A stretch of 64,000 nucleotides of DNA from assembly GCA_016288205.1 (NCBI GenBank), contig JAEEYO010000059.1:1-64000 (forward strand). The letters are read 5' to 3'. A program made the translations under genes and the position numbers. The notes below the pieces were generated by a model. The model did not search any database and had not been told where the DNA came from. It saw only the letters and a list, made by a program, of their open reading frames with translations. Positions 34,888 through 44,218 of this stretch are shown here, piece after piece. The DNA is from Treponema sp. (GTDB taxonomy: Bacteria > Spirochaetota > Spirochaetia > Treponematales > Treponemataceae). Each line of letters opens with the position of its first letter. The stretch's first letter is position 1.

Positions 34888-36270
34888 TTAGCGCTTCAGG
34901 TTGATGATTGTCTCAAGCATTGAGTCACCGGTCTGGATTGTCTTTGCGTTGGACTCGAATCCGCGCTGTGTAACAATCATGTCGGTAAGCTGCTCTGTAA
35001 GGTCAACGTTACTCATTTCAAGAGTACCTGCCAGGAAGCTACCCTTTCCGGCTGTGCGTGCCTCACCGATGTTTGCCATACCGGAGTTGATTGACTCAGC
35101 GTATGTGTTGTCTCCCTTCTTCTCAAGACCGCCCTGGTTTACGAAGCTTGCCATTGCGATCTGTCCGATGGTGCGTGTTGAACCGTTTGAGTACACACCA
35201 GTGATGATTCCGTCCTGGCTGATGCTGAAGTTGTCCAGATAGCCGAGGGTGTATCCATCCTGATAGTATGCCTTTGTTGTGCTGCGTGATGCGTCCTGGG
35301 TAATCGTGTTCTCGAAAGATCCGATTGTTCCAAGGTCAAGGTTCATTGTCTGCCTGAACGGATTTCCAGCCTCATCAGGATTTGTAGAAGGAACGTTGTA
35401 TGAAGTCTGGAGAATGATGTTGCCCTCTGTGTTGGAAACGTTTCCTGCGCTGTCAACCACGGATGCAAGAGCACCATAGTTGTCGAAGTTCAGTGTGTAG
35501 ATATTTGAAACACCGTCGGTTGTGTTGATTCCTGCGCGAGTCTCAGTTGCAATCTCCGCATTCGGATCAACTGTGATTGCTACTGTCCACTGGTTCGGAT
35601 TTCCGGGAACTTTCTGGAAGTCCATGTGGAGCTGGTGCTTGCTACCGTAAGTGTCGTAGATATCGATCTCTGTCTGCCATGTTCCGGCCTTGATCTGCTC
35701 CTCTGTCGGGTTCTCAGGAATCTCGGGGAGGTTCTTGTCCAAGTTACAGAGATAGCGGACTGTCTGTGTTGCCTTTGCAGGATCCTTCTGTCCTACCGGA
35801 ATCTTCAAGTCTGTTGTTGAAGCTGAGGTCTGGAGCATCTGGTTCTCATCTGCCATCCATCCCTGCACTCTCATTCCGTTTGCGGGGTTTACGAGAGTTC
35901 CGTTTGCATCCACTCCGAACACACCGGCTCTTGAGTAGAATGTCTCCTCTCCGTCTTTGAGCACGAAGAATCCGTTGCCCTGGATTGCCAAATCAGTAGA
36001 AACACCGGTTGACTGGAGATTTCCCTGTGTGAAGATTGTGTCAATAGCTGCGATGCTCATTCCAAGTCCAACTTCCTTCGGGTTCACACCACCAACTTCC
36101 TCACCTGGGCGTGCCGCACCACTGAGCTGCTGGCTGATCATATCCTGGAAGTCCACACGGCCTTTCTTGAAACCATAAGTGTTGACGTTCGAAATGTTGT
36201 TTCCGATTACATCCATGCGTGTCTGGTGATTCTGCAAGCCGCTCACACCAGAATAAAGTGATCTCATCAT
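34888..36270 (-). CDS. flgE: Flagellar hook protein FlgE
   Basis: A 460-residue hook protein with the axial-protein N-terminus ([12 protein letters not shown]) and the C-terminal [18 protein letters not shown] coiled-coil motif. It forms the periplasmic hook. Lys162 and Cys175 have the 13-residue spacing I recall for the lysinoalanine-forming pair of T. denticola FlgE, so covalent self-crosslinking is expected. It is the last gene of the block; the flbD-motA-motB genes that follow flgE in other spirochaetes are not here. Confidence 0.96.
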   Translation of the reverse strand: MMRSLYSGVSGLQNHQTRMDVIGNNISNVNTYGFKKGRVDFQDMISQQLSGAARPGEEVGGVNPKEVGLGMSIAAIDTIFTQGNLQSTGVSTDLAIQGNGFFVLKDGEETFYSRAGVFGVDANGTLVNPANGMRVQGWMADENQMLQTSASTTDLKIPVGQKDPAKATQTVRYLCNLDKNLPEIPENPTEEQIKAGTWQTEIDIYDTYGSKHQLHMDFQKVPGNPNQWTVAITVDPNAEIATETRAGINTTDGVSNIYTLNFDNYGALASVVDSAGNVSNTEGNIILQTSYNVPSTNPDEAGNPFRQTMNLDLGTIGSFENTITQDASRSTTKAYYQDGYTLGYLDNFSISQDGIITGVYSNGSTRTIGQIAMASFVNQGGLEKKGDNTYAESINSGMANIGEARTAGKGSFLAGTLEMSNVDLTEQLTDMIVTQRGFESNAKTIQTGDSMLETIINLKR

Positions 36271-36293
36271 ATAGCTAACCTCTTTTTTGCTTC

Positions 36294-36743
36294 TTATTCG
36301 CCGTAAACGGCTGCAATTTTCTTCAAATCATAATACATGTTGCCGACCTTAACCTGCGGATTTTCTCCGTAAGTGACAGCCTGAACAACTCCCGATGTCG
36401 TTGTGTCGCCAAGATCGATTTCAACAGTGCGTCCAATTGTTCCCATCGCGTTGTTTGACGTGAGCATTGTGTTGAGATGCTCGAAATTGGTGTTCATGTT
36501 TGTCATCTGCTCCAGTGTGGAGAACTCAGCCATCTGCGCGATGAACTCAGTGTTGTCCATCGGGTCCGTCGGGTCCTGATTCTGCATCTGGCAAATCAGG
36601 AGTTTCAAAAAGTCATCCTTGCCCAGCGACTGCGTGGTGGTACGTCCGTTTACCGCCAAAGTCTTGTTGTAAGTGTCCACAGTCATTTGAAGCTTTGCTT
36701 TCTCCTGGGCACTCATCTGTGTGTTCAAGCTAACGCTTTCCAT
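36294..36743 (-). CDS. flgD: Flagellar hook assembly scaffold FlgD
   Basis: A 149-residue hook-cap protein. The conserved [19 protein letters not shown] (about 41-59) and the [11 protein letters not shown] motif are present. It lacks the long C-terminal Ig/tudor region of enteric FlgD, as is usual in spirochaetes. It is needed for FlgE polymerisation; flgE follows 23 nt later. Confidence 0.94.
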   Translation of the reverse strand: MESVSLNTQMSAQEKAKLQMTVDTYNKTLAVNGRTTTQSLGKDDFLKLLICQMQNQDPTDPMDNTEFIAQMAEFSTLEQMTNMNTNFEHLNTMLTSNNAMGTIGRTVEIDLGDTTTSGVVQAVTYGENPQVKVGNMYYDLKKIAAVYGE

Positions 36744-36762
36744 CTATAACACTCCTATTCCC

Positions 36763-38265
36763 TTAGGCGACGACATCAACGTGATAGTCATCGCTTGTGG
36801 TATACGCTGTTGATTCTGACTGAGGCTGGACAACCTCATCAGATCCGGCATAATTGTTGTAAGTTTTGTTTGCCATGAACTGCGCTCCGGTCTCATCACG
36901 TCCCTGACTGAAATTACCGGTTCCGCTGTCCGCAAGACTCAAGTTGAAGTTGGCATTGTCAAATCCGTTGTTACGGAATGCCTGGCGCAAAGTGTCAAGA
37001 TTCTGTTTGAAAGCCTCAAATGCCTCTTTGCTGTGCACAACAATCTGTCCGTTAATAATTTTATCGGAAAGTTCAAGGCTAATCTTAACATTTCCAAGAT
37101 TTTCCGGCTTTAAAATCATATTGATTGAGCCGGAGTTGTTGTCCCTGAGGATGATGTTTCCTGCCTTGGCGAACTCAGGCGCATTGTACTGAATCTGCTG
37201 TGAGAGCATCTGCTGGAAAGTTGAGCCTGACGCACCCGCACTCTGATTGTCCGATGCAAGTATGTTGGCCTGGGCAGTTTTCATAAGCGATGATGCCGCG
37301 TCTTCCTGAACTTTCACGCTCTCATTCTGCGCGACGACCTTTTCGCTGGACGGGATTTTCTTCTCTTCCTTTGACTCAGAGCCACGCAGGTCCGTAATCT
37401 TGAACGTAGCCTCGTCCTTTTTCTCTGTGCGCGATGAAGAATCCGCAAGCTGATTTTTTACTTCGGCTTTCTTTTCCACATCTGGTTTCTGTGCGACGGG
37501 CTGTACGTTTTCTGAAAGAGGCTCCACCACCGAAGTCTCAACTGGCTTTTCATCGCTTGGGATTTCCGGTTTAAGGGCAAGCTCTTCTCCGGCATTGATT
37601 GCGGCAGTCTCAACAACCTCACTCTCAATCTCGGATGCAATCATCGTATCTGCGGGAACCAGCTCCAAATCGTCCTCCACTGTCTCAGCGACGGCAAGCA
37701 CGTTGGTCTCAGTTTCCATGTTGTCCTGTACCGGGATGTTCTCAGTCTCATTGGCGGTAACGGCATTCTGCAAGGCGACTCCGAGAGCCTCTTCGTTAAG
37801 TTCCATTGATTCCGCATCGATTTCAACTGTCAGCTCATTTTCCTTCTCTGAATTTTTTTCAGACACATTCAGAGCATCCTTGAGCAGAGTCTTTGCCACT
37901 CCGGCATTGATTTTTTCAGTATTTTCGTTTGTTGCAGTGCTTTCTGGTGTTTTCTCAGCGATTTCTTCAACAGGATTCTCAACTTTTTTGTCGGCAGTTT
38001 CTTTTGCCGCAGCACTTTCTGTGTTATTTATTGAAGATTTTGGCTCATCTGCCTCAGATTTTGCGAGGGGTTTTGACTCATTGGACTTGTCAAAGTCATC
38101 CGCACGAGTGGACGGCTTCTTCTCAACTTTTCCCTCTGACTTTACTGATTCAAGGATGGACTTGAAATCTCCATCCCCGGAACCTGAAAGTTTTGCGATC
38201 TTCTGAGTCTGGACTTGCGTTTTTGCAGCTTCTGTCTGATTGAGCTGCACGTTCAAGGTCTGCAT
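36763..38265 (-). CDS. fliK: Flagellar hook-length control protein FliK
   Basis: A 500-residue protein. Residues about 20-320 are low-complexity, rich in E, A, K, S and V (a disordered ruler region). The C-terminal domain has the family's hallmark L-K-P-E-N-L-G-N-V-K-I-S-L-E-L (about 395-410), which switches export specificity when the hook is complete. Context between FlbB and flgD fits the spirochaete order (called tap1/flbC in some species). Confidence 0.9.
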   Translation of the reverse strand: MQTLNVQLNQTEAAKTQVQTQKIAKLSGSGDGDFKSILESVKSEGKVEKKPSTRADDFDKSNESKPLAKSEADEPKSSINNTESAAAKETADKKVENPVEEIAEKTPESTATNENTEKINAGVAKTLLKDALNVSEKNSEKENELTVEIDAESMELNEEALGVALQNAVTANETENIPVQDNMETETNVLAVAETVEDDLELVPADTMIASEIESEVVETAAINAGEELALKPEIPSDEKPVETSVVEPLSENVQPVAQKPDVEKKAEVKNQLADSSSRTEKKDEATFKITDLRGSESKEEKKIPSSEKVVAQNESVKVQEDAASSLMKTAQANILASDNQSAGASGSTFQQMLSQQIQYNAPEFAKAGNIILRDNNSGSINMILKPENLGNVKISLELSDKIINGQIVVHSKEAFEAFKQNLDTLRQAFRNNGFDNANFNLSLADSGTGNFSQGRDETGAQFMANKTYNNYAGSDEVVQPQSESTAYTTSDDYHVDVVA

Positions 38266-38319
38266 TGGTAATACCTCCGGCTCAACACCGAGGCATTGCC
38301 ACTGGTAAACAATTACCGC

Positions 38320-38985
38320 CTACTCTTCTTCGTCGTAGTATTCGTCTTCCGTATCGTCAAGAGTATTGGGCTTGTTCGCCATCTTGCGGCTGATTTCAGC
38401 AGCACGTTCTGCAGGCATAAGTGAAAGCCAGTAAGCTACAAGGGAAACCTGACCGGCAGCACTTGCATCAGCATCCGCGCGCCTAAGAACATCAATGATG
38501 TCCTGGTCATCCATTTTCTCAAGTATCAAAACGGCATTCTTTGGTTGCATTCCGTTCAGATTTTGAACAATTTGCTCGATGTTTCTCTCTCTATCATCGT
38601 TCATTTTCAACTGATTGTTGAATGTTTTTTCACGCTCTTCCTGAGCTTTTTTCTGATCCTCAAGCTCCTGGGCAATCTGGGCGTTGTTTTCCTCAGCAAC
38701 TTCAATGTCGGACTCACGTTTGTCAAGCTCTTCGGTGCGAACATCAAGAGCCTCAATGCGTTTTGCCCAGCGTGCGTTGTCCAAATCATCCTCGGCCAAA
38801 TCATCCGGGGAGGACACGGTTTCCGTAGTCTGCGGCTGGAGTCCAATCAGCTTGTAAACAGGAGCGAAAATCTTCTTTGCCCTGACGACACCCAGGTAAT
38901 CGAACCACATAAGTCCGAAAAATACCAGAATTATAATGAGAATTATCAGTACTATTGACTTACCAAGAACTTTTCCTCTAACCAC
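38320..38985 (-). CDS. flbB: Flagellar collar protein FlbB
   Basis: A 221-residue inner-membrane protein: one TM at about 9-29, a Glu/Lys/Gln-rich coiled coil (about 75-140) and a C-terminal MgtE-N-like helical domain (I-L-E-K-M-D-D-Q-D-I-I-D-V-L). This is the plan of FlbB, the spirochaete-specific base of the periplasmic collar, and it precedes fliK as in other spirochaetes. Here it starts 71 nt after the hexokinase gene, not after fliJ/fliI. Confidence 0.85.
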   Translation of the reverse strand: MVRGKVLGKSIVLIILIIILVFFGLMWFDYLGVVRAKKIFAPVYKLIGLQPQTTETVSSPDDLAEDDLDNARWAKRIEALDVRTEELDKRESDIEVAEENNAQIAQELEDQKKAQEEREKTFNNQLKMNDDRERNIEQIVQNLNGMQPKNAVLILEKMDDQDIIDVLRRADADASAAGQVSLVAYWLSLMPAERAAEISRKMANKPNTLDDTEDEYYDEEE

Positions 38986-39013
38986 CGCTCTTTTCCCCTA
39001 TTTGTTTTTTAAA

Positions 39014-39039
39014 CTATCGGAAACCGAAAAGATTTATTA
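39014..39039 (-). promoter_or_regulatory. Weak sigma-28-like promoter upstream of flbB
   Basis: The minus strand reads TAATAAAT, 10 nt, TCCGATAG (39021-39014). The -10 matches 6 of 8 positions of the FliA consensus GCCGATAA; the -35 and spacing are imperfect. It would explain separate expression of the detached flagellar block. Confidence 0.25.
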
Positions 39040-39056
39040 AAGCATTTTTTTCAGGC

Positions 39057-40352
39057 TCACTTTGCAATAAGACCGCCAATTGCCGTTCCAAGGGTAATGT
39101 CGTTCTCTCGGCTGATCACTTCATAGAAAAGACCTCTCTCGCGGACCAAAAGATCCTCAAGGTAGCCCATTACGCGCGGGAAAATCTTGTAGGTCTTGAA
39201 GAATGTGGTTCCGTTGCAGAGAATGCACACCGGCTTGGTTGAATCCTGTCCAGCACCGCTCTTGACCACACACGCGGTAAGGATTGCGGCGGAAAGTCTT
39301 GCAGATCTCTCGACTATGGCATCAAGGAGCTGGAAGAGCTTGTCGTAATCTTCCGGTGTCGCGGACTCCGCGGCTTTTGCACCAAGGACAGAGCCAGTTC
39401 CATAGGGAGCGTGCAGGAAGGAATCCATCTCAATCAGCGTAAGGCCTTCAAGTTTAAGGAGAGACTTGCAGAATCCCTCGCTGAAAAGACTTTCCTCGGC
39501 TGCAGTATGGATGGCCTCAAATCCAACGGGTCCGAGATATGCGCCAGAGCACATTTTCTCAAGGATTCCGTTACCCGGCTTCACGGACTTCGCATCATAG
39601 GCACGGTCAAAATCAGACCTCTGGACCTTGTCGAACTTACCATTCTCGCACACGATGATCTGTTTTTTGAGTCCCTTGTACGCGGGATCCTCAGGCTGGA
39701 TGTATGCTCCGTTCATTCCGGTTCCAAGAATGAATCCAATATAGGAAGAATATTTGTTTCCCTCATCAGGACATGCGGCTCCGGCAAGAAGCGCGGCAAC
39801 AGTGTCGTTCAAAAGCGAGATTTTCACATTTTTCGTCCATCCGTGCTCCTTGAGCGCCTTGGCAAACTCCTTTCCAATGTGGCAGCCCACCACCTCGGGA
39901 GCCTTGATTTCCTTTGAGAATCCGAGCAAGATTCCGTCTCCGTCCTCGGTAATGGTCATGGGATATGAGAAGCAGAAACCGATTTTATCAGACTTGTCCT
40001 TCAGATGCTCCAGATTGGTGGCGAACTGGTCAAAAAACTCCTTCCTTGAAAGCTCCCTCTCAATTCCGGGCATCTTTGTCTTTTCCATAAAATCAATGGT
40101 GGGCTTTCCCTGCTGGTCAAAAGTGACAAGGCATGAGCGGAAATTGGTTCCACCGGCGTCAATCATAATCACGCTCTCACCGGCAACATTTTTCTCCGGG
40201 GGATTGCAGAACGTGCGTATCATGTCCTCGGCCGCTGGTCTCTGCGAAAGACCCTCGTTCATGTCGTACAACATGGCATCTACTACCGGATTGATGTCCA
40301 TGTGAACCGGGAAATTGTGCTTTCCCAAAAATGCTGCCACAGCGTTATTCAT
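39057..40352 (-). CDS. Hexokinase
   Basis: A 431-residue sugar kinase of the eukaryote-type hexokinase family, also present in T. pallidum. It shows D-A-G-G-T-N-F-R-S-C (phosphate 1, about 65-74), the sugar-binding F-C-F-S-Y-P-M-T, the catalytic L-L-N-D-T-V-A-A-L and G-F-I-L-G-T-G-M-N-G-A. It phosphorylates glucose for glycolysis, which the cytoplasmic beta-glucosidase would supply. It lies upstream of flbB on the same strand, so some read-through into the flagellar genes is possible. Confidence 0.92.
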   Translation of the reverse strand: MNNAVAAFLGKHNFPVHMDINPVVDAMLYDMNEGLSQRPAAEDMIRTFCNPPEKNVAGESVIMIDAGGTNFRSCLVTFDQQGKPTIDFMEKTKMPGIERELSRKEFFDQFATNLEHLKDKSDKIGFCFSYPMTITEDGDGILLGFSKEIKAPEVVGCHIGKEFAKALKEHGWTKNVKISLLNDTVAALLAGAACPDEGNKYSSYIGFILGTGMNGAYIQPEDPAYKGLKKQIIVCENGKFDKVQRSDFDRAYDAKSVKPGNGILEKMCSGAYLGPVGFEAIHTAAEESLFSEGFCKSLLKLEGLTLIEMDSFLHAPYGTGSVLGAKAAESATPEDYDKLFQLLDAIVERSARLSAAILTACVVKSGAGQDSTKPVCILCNGTTFFKTYKIFPRVMGYLEDLLVRERGLFYEVISRENDITLGTAIGGLIAK

Positions 40353-40584
40353 TTTTGTCTCCTGAAACTCAAATCTTATAAATCAATTACCGAGTTAAAC
40401 TTTCATAAATCACAAACTGGTTCCCAGCGAGTGTCTGCCTCGAAAAAAGGCTTCCGCGCTACGCTTGTGCAGATTTTTTTCGATTCAGCCCCTCACTTCC
40501 ACCAGTTTGAATCCATAAGTGTTACAACCCGTCATTTGCCTTTATAGATTTTTCCATATAAAGGTATTTTCTATTATAACATAC

Positions 40585-40613
40585 TTTACACTTTTTAACA
40601 ATAGAATTAGAAT
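40585..40613 (+). promoter_or_regulatory. Probable leaderless promoter of the UvrD-like helicase
   Basis: TTTACA (40585-40590), 17 nt, TAGAAT (40608-40613), then 7 nt to ATG 40621. No Shine-Dalgarno is visible, so transcription would start at or next to the ATG. Confidence 0.55.
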
Positions 40614-40620
40614 ACTTTCC

Positions 40621-42663
40621 ATGTCAGTTGAAAATTCATTGGAAAAAACGCTAAAAGATAAGCTGAATCCCGAGCAGTACAGGGCCGTTACCACGATTGA
40701 GGGGCCCATATTGATTATTGCAGGGGCCGGGAGCGGAAAAACCCGCGTTATCACATACAGAATCGCGAATATGCTTGAAAAAGGGATTCCACAGAGCCAG
40801 ATTCTTGCGCTCACCTTCACCAACAAGGCGGCAAGGGAAATGCAGGACAGAATCAAGGAGCTGACGGGGAAAAAGATGCAGAACCTCACAATCAGCACGT
40901 TCCACGCATTCGGGGTAAAAATCCTGAGGCAGGACATAGACAAGCTGGGATACCGCACCAATTTTTCCATTTACGACGAGACTGACCGATACGCACTGAT
41001 CAAGGAGACCGGACGCGAGCTTCGATTTACCACGGATTCCCTTGACCTATACAAGATTGGAGGACTTTTCAGCGACATAAAGACTGGACGCAAGGGATTT
41101 ACCGACGGAGCCGACCAATACAAGGCGCTTTACGAGGGATATCAGGAGGGACTCAAGCTTTACAATGCGGTGGATTTTGACGACCTGATTACGCTTCCCA
41201 TAAAACTTTTCAGGGAACATCCCGACGTTCTTTCGCAATACAAGGACCGCTACCGCTACATCATGGTGGATGAGTTTCAGGACACGAGCCACCAGCAGTA
41301 CGAGCTGATGCACCTGCTCTCCGACAGAAACGTGGCGGTTGTGGGAGATGATGACCAGAGCATTTATTCATGGCGCGGCGCGGATTACATGAACATCGTG
41401 AATTTTGAAAAGGACTTCCCGGGGATGCAGGAAATCCGCCTTGAGCAGAACTACAGGTCCACCGGAACCATACTCGCGGCTGCAAACGGAGTCATCAGGC
41501 ACAACACGAACAGAAAGGACAAGGAGCTTTGGTCGGGAAAAGGAGACGGAAAGCCGATTGAAATCTTCATGCCGGAAAATGAGGCCGCCGAAGCTGATTT
41601 CATAGCGGAGAGCATTCAGGGAATCTGTGCCGAGGAAAGAAGGAAATATGATGAGTTCGGAGTGCTGATGAGGGCAAACACCCAGAGCCGGCCGATTGAG
41701 GAAGCGTTTTTGGAGGCGAACATTCCCTACACGATGAGCGGAGGAACCAGTTTTTTCGAGCGGAAGGAAATCAAGGACGTAATCTCGTACCTGAGGGTAA
41801 TTTCAAACCACGATGACGACATCAATCTGCTCAGGATAATCAACACACCCCGCCGTGGAATTGGACGCGCGACGATCGAGGCAATCAGCGACGTGGCGAA
41901 GAATCTGGACTGCTCGCTGTGGGAGGCAATGCAGGACATCATCGCCGGTGACGAGGAGCGATATCCTGAGAGTGCAAGATTCAGGGAAGACATCATCGCA
42001 TTTGTGAATTTAATAGAAGAAAACAAAAACATGCTGAGCGGAAAGGGACTTGCCAAAAAGGTGCGCTCACTTGTGGACCAGATTGCGTATCTTGACTATC
42101 TGATCGGGGAGAACCCCAAGAGCGAAAAAGCCGTGCGATTCAAGTTTATGAACATCGAAAGCCTGATCCGGAGCATGGAGCAATGGGAAAACAACCCCGA
42201 AAATCAGGACACGAGCCTTTACGCATACCTGAACCGCATCACCCTGCTTTCCCGGGATGACATGGACGACGGCGAGCAGGACAAGGGCAAGGTGAATCTG
42301 ATGACAGTGCACGCGAGCAAGGGACTTGAGTTTCCGGTTGTGTTCATTGCGGGTGCGGAAGAAGGACTCATGCCTCATGCAAGGGCCGTTGAGGAAGGCG
42401 GGGATGCTGCCATTGAGGAAGAGAGACGGCTTTTCTATGTTGCGGTGACCCGCGCTAGGGACAGGCTTTTTATCTCATCATGCATACACCGCAGAAAGAT
42501 GAATGCCACGGTGGAATGTGAGACCAGCCGATTCCTTGAGGAGATTCCAGAAAATCTGATTACCTACCACGAGCCACCCAAGGAAGTTGACGCAGCCACG
42601 GCACAGGAGCTTTTGCAGAACATGCTGAAGAATCTCGCAAAACCAAGGGTACCGAAGATTTGA
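40621..42663 (+). CDS. UvrD/PcrA-family ATP-dependent DNA helicase
   Basis: A 680-residue superfamily 1A helicase, 3'-5', acting in repair or fork restart. Motifs in order: Q-motif L-N-P-E-Q-Y-R-A-V, Walker A A-G-A-G-S-G-K-T-R, Ia T-F-T-N-K-A-A-R-E-M, II D-E-F-Q-D, III G-D-D-D-Q-S-I-Y-S-W-R-G, IV Q-N-Y-R-S, V H-A-S-K-G-L-E-F, VI V-A-V-T-R-A-R. The in-frame start at 40519 lies upstream of the promoter and gives an unconserved lead, so I set ATG 40621. Rep, PcrA and UvrD cannot be separated by eye. Confidence 0.92.
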   Translation: MSVENSLEKTLKDKLNPEQYRAVTTIEGPILIIAGAGSGKTRVITYRIANMLEKGIPQSQILALTFTNKAAREMQDRIKELTGKKMQNLTISTFHAFGVKILRQDIDKLGYRTNFSIYDETDRYALIKETGRELRFTTDSLDLYKIGGLFSDIKTGRKGFTDGADQYKALYEGYQEGLKLYNAVDFDDLITLPIKLFREHPDVLSQYKDRYRYIMVDEFQDTSHQQYELMHLLSDRNVAVVGDDDQSIYSWRGADYMNIVNFEKDFPGMQEIRLEQNYRSTGTILAAANGVIRHNTNRKDKELWSGKGDGKPIEIFMPENEAAEADFIAESIQGICAEERRKYDEFGVLMRANTQSRPIEEAFLEANIPYTMSGGTSFFERKEIKDVISYLRVISNHDDDINLLRIINTPRRGIGRATIEAISDVAKNLDCSLWEAMQDIIAGDEERYPESARFREDIIAFVNLIEENKNMLSGKGLAKKVRSLVDQIAYLDYLIGENPKSEKAVRFKFMNIESLIRSMEQWENNPENQDTSLYAYLNRITLLSRDDMDDGEQDKGKVNLMTVHASKGLEFPVVFIAGAEEGLMPHARAVEEGGDAAIEEERRLFYVAVTRARDRLFISSCIHRRKMNATVECETSRFLEEIPENLITYHEPPKEVDAATAQELLQNMLKNLAKPRVPKI

Positions 42664-42774
42664 GCGAGTGGAAAGTTGAAAGTGGAAAGTGGAAAGCTTT
42701 GGGACGGGAGATTTTCTTAAAAATCACTGATTTTCATAAAAATTGATGATTTTAACAAAAATCACATTTGCCCC

Positions 42775-42803
42775 TTGACATTGTTTTTGGATTTTGATAT
42801 AGT
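42775..42803 (+). promoter_or_regulatory. Promoter of tRNA-Val
   Basis: TTGACA (42775-42780), 17 nt, TATAGT (42798-42803), 13 nt before the tRNA 5' end. Confidence 0.85.
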
Positions 42804-42816
42804 ATATACATCATCT

Positions 42817-42890
42817 GCGGAATTAGCTCAGTTGGTTAGAGCACCAGCATGACACGCTGGGGGTCACTAGTTCGACTCTAGTATTCCGCA
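42817..42890 (+). tRNA. tRNA-Val (GAC)
   Basis: A 74-nt cloverleaf: acceptor GCGGAAT/ATTCCGC, D arm GCTC/GAGC, anticodon stem CCAGC/GCTGG with loop ATGACAC (anticodon GAC), T arm ACTAG/CTAGT with normal TTCGACT loop, discriminator A. The CCA end is not encoded. Confidence 0.97.
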
Positions 42891-42896
42891 TGATTC

Positions 42897-42926
42897 AGCG
42901 TCCTTTTTCGGGGCGCTTTTTTTTTT
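42897..42926 (+). terminator. Terminator of tRNA-Val
   Basis: AGCGTCC pairs with GGGGCGCT, followed by nine T. It ends 17 nt before the next start codon, so the acyltransferase may depend on read-through. Confidence 0.8.
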
Positions 42927-42942
42927 GCACACGGAGGATTTC

Positions 42943-44208
42943 ATGGCTTTGGTAAATAAAAAGATGGACATGACACCGTTCGACATGAGGGAAAAGCCCG
43001 TAAAGCAATGGCCGCCCCTAGCCTTTCTGCTGTGGATTACCTCTTACTTCCTGACCGGCGGCAGAAAAATGAAGCGTGAAAAAATCAACATGGAAAAATG
43101 TAGGCCGCCCTACCTCGTCATCTCCACCCACCAGGGATTCTCGGATTATTTTATAGTTCCAAGGATGCTTTTTCCTCACCGCGCGAATTATGTTTCGGAC
43201 GTGGAGGGTTTCGCGGGATACGGCAAATGGGCATACAAAAACGGGGGATGCATAGGAAAACGCCGTTATGTGAGCGATATGTCGGTTCTAAGCAACATTC
43301 GTTATGCGCTACAAAAATTGAAGCAAAGCGTGGTGATTTTTCCTGAAGCCCGTCATGCGGATGCGGGAGTCACATCATCTTTGCCCGACAATCTTGGAAA
43401 GCTTTCTAAAATGCTGGACGTGCCGGTTGTGACAATCAGCATAAACGGAAGCTATCTTGCAAATCCGTTTTGGGACGAGACAAGAGGCCGGAAGGTTCCG
43501 TTCATTGCGAGCATGGAATGTCTTTTCACAAGGGAGGATCTTCATTCCAAAAGCGAAAAGGAAATCCAGGAAGCAATCGCGAAAAAACTTGAGTACAACG
43601 AATATGAGTGGCAGAAACAGAATGGAATAAAAATCAGCGAGCCGTTCCGTGCCGAGGGACTTCACCTGCCCCTGTACCAGTGCCGTGAATGTGGATGCGA
43701 AGGACAGACTGTAAGCTCAGGCGCGGCCCTCTCATGCAAAAAATGCGGCGCGTCATGGACTCTTTTGGAAAACGGAGAACTTGAGTCTGCAAAAGACAAA
43801 AAGCTGATTTCCATCCCTGAGTGGTACCGATGGGAAAGAGAAAACGTCAAGGAGGAAATAAAAAGCGGTTCGTACAAAACTCTAGATGTTCCCGTGCGGA
43901 TTGAAGCATTGCCGAACCACAAGGGATTTGTTCCATTTGGCGAAGGCCGTCTGATTCACGACATGCGCGGCTACACTCTGATTTTGAACGGGACTCCACC
44001 GGAAGGCACAAGGGATTCATTCCCTCTTTTCATTGATAACCGAACGCTGGGTTCCACACAGACTGAATACAATTACAGGAACCGGGGCAAATGCATTGTC
44101 CTTTCCACAAGGGACTGCTGCTACTACGCTTATTCCGACTCGCCGGATTTTCTAGTGACCAAGCTGGAATTCGCCGTGGAGGAGATGAGGAAGATTGCAA
44201 GAGATTGA
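42943..44208 (+). CDS. PlsC-like acyltransferase with embedded zinc ribbon
   Basis: A 421-residue protein. Residues about 50-200 are a PlsC-type glycerolipid acyltransferase: H63-Q-G-F-S-D68 is the H-x4-D catalytic motif and F-P-E-A-R (133-137) the substrate motif. Then a zinc ribbon (C247, C250, C265, C268) and a C-terminal region of about 150 residues that I do not recognise. CGGAGG precedes ATG 42943. A hydrophobic stretch at 23-38 may anchor it to the membrane. It probably acylates a lysophospholipid or glycolipid; the zinc ribbon is unusual for the family. Confidence 0.75.
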   Translation: MALVNKKMDMTPFDMREKPVKQWPPLAFLLWITSYFLTGGRKMKREKINMEKCRPPYLVISTHQGFSDYFIVPRMLFPHRANYVSDVEGFAGYGKWAYKNGGCIGKRRYVSDMSVLSNIRYALQKLKQSVVIFPEARHADAGVTSSLPDNLGKLSKMLDVPVVTISINGSYLANPFWDETRGRKVPFIASMECLFTREDLHSKSEKEIQEAIAKKLEYNEYEWQKQNGIKISEPFRAEGLHLPLYQCRECGCEGQTVSSGAALSCKKCGASWTLLENGELESAKDKKLISIPEWYRWERENVKEEIKSGSYKTLDVPVRIEALPNHKGFVPFGEGRLIHDMRGYTLILNGTPPEGTRDSFPLFIDNRTLGSTQTEYNYRNRGKCIVLSTRDCCYYAYSDSPDFLVTKLEFAVEEMRKIARD

Positions 44209-44218
44209 GTCTTATTCC

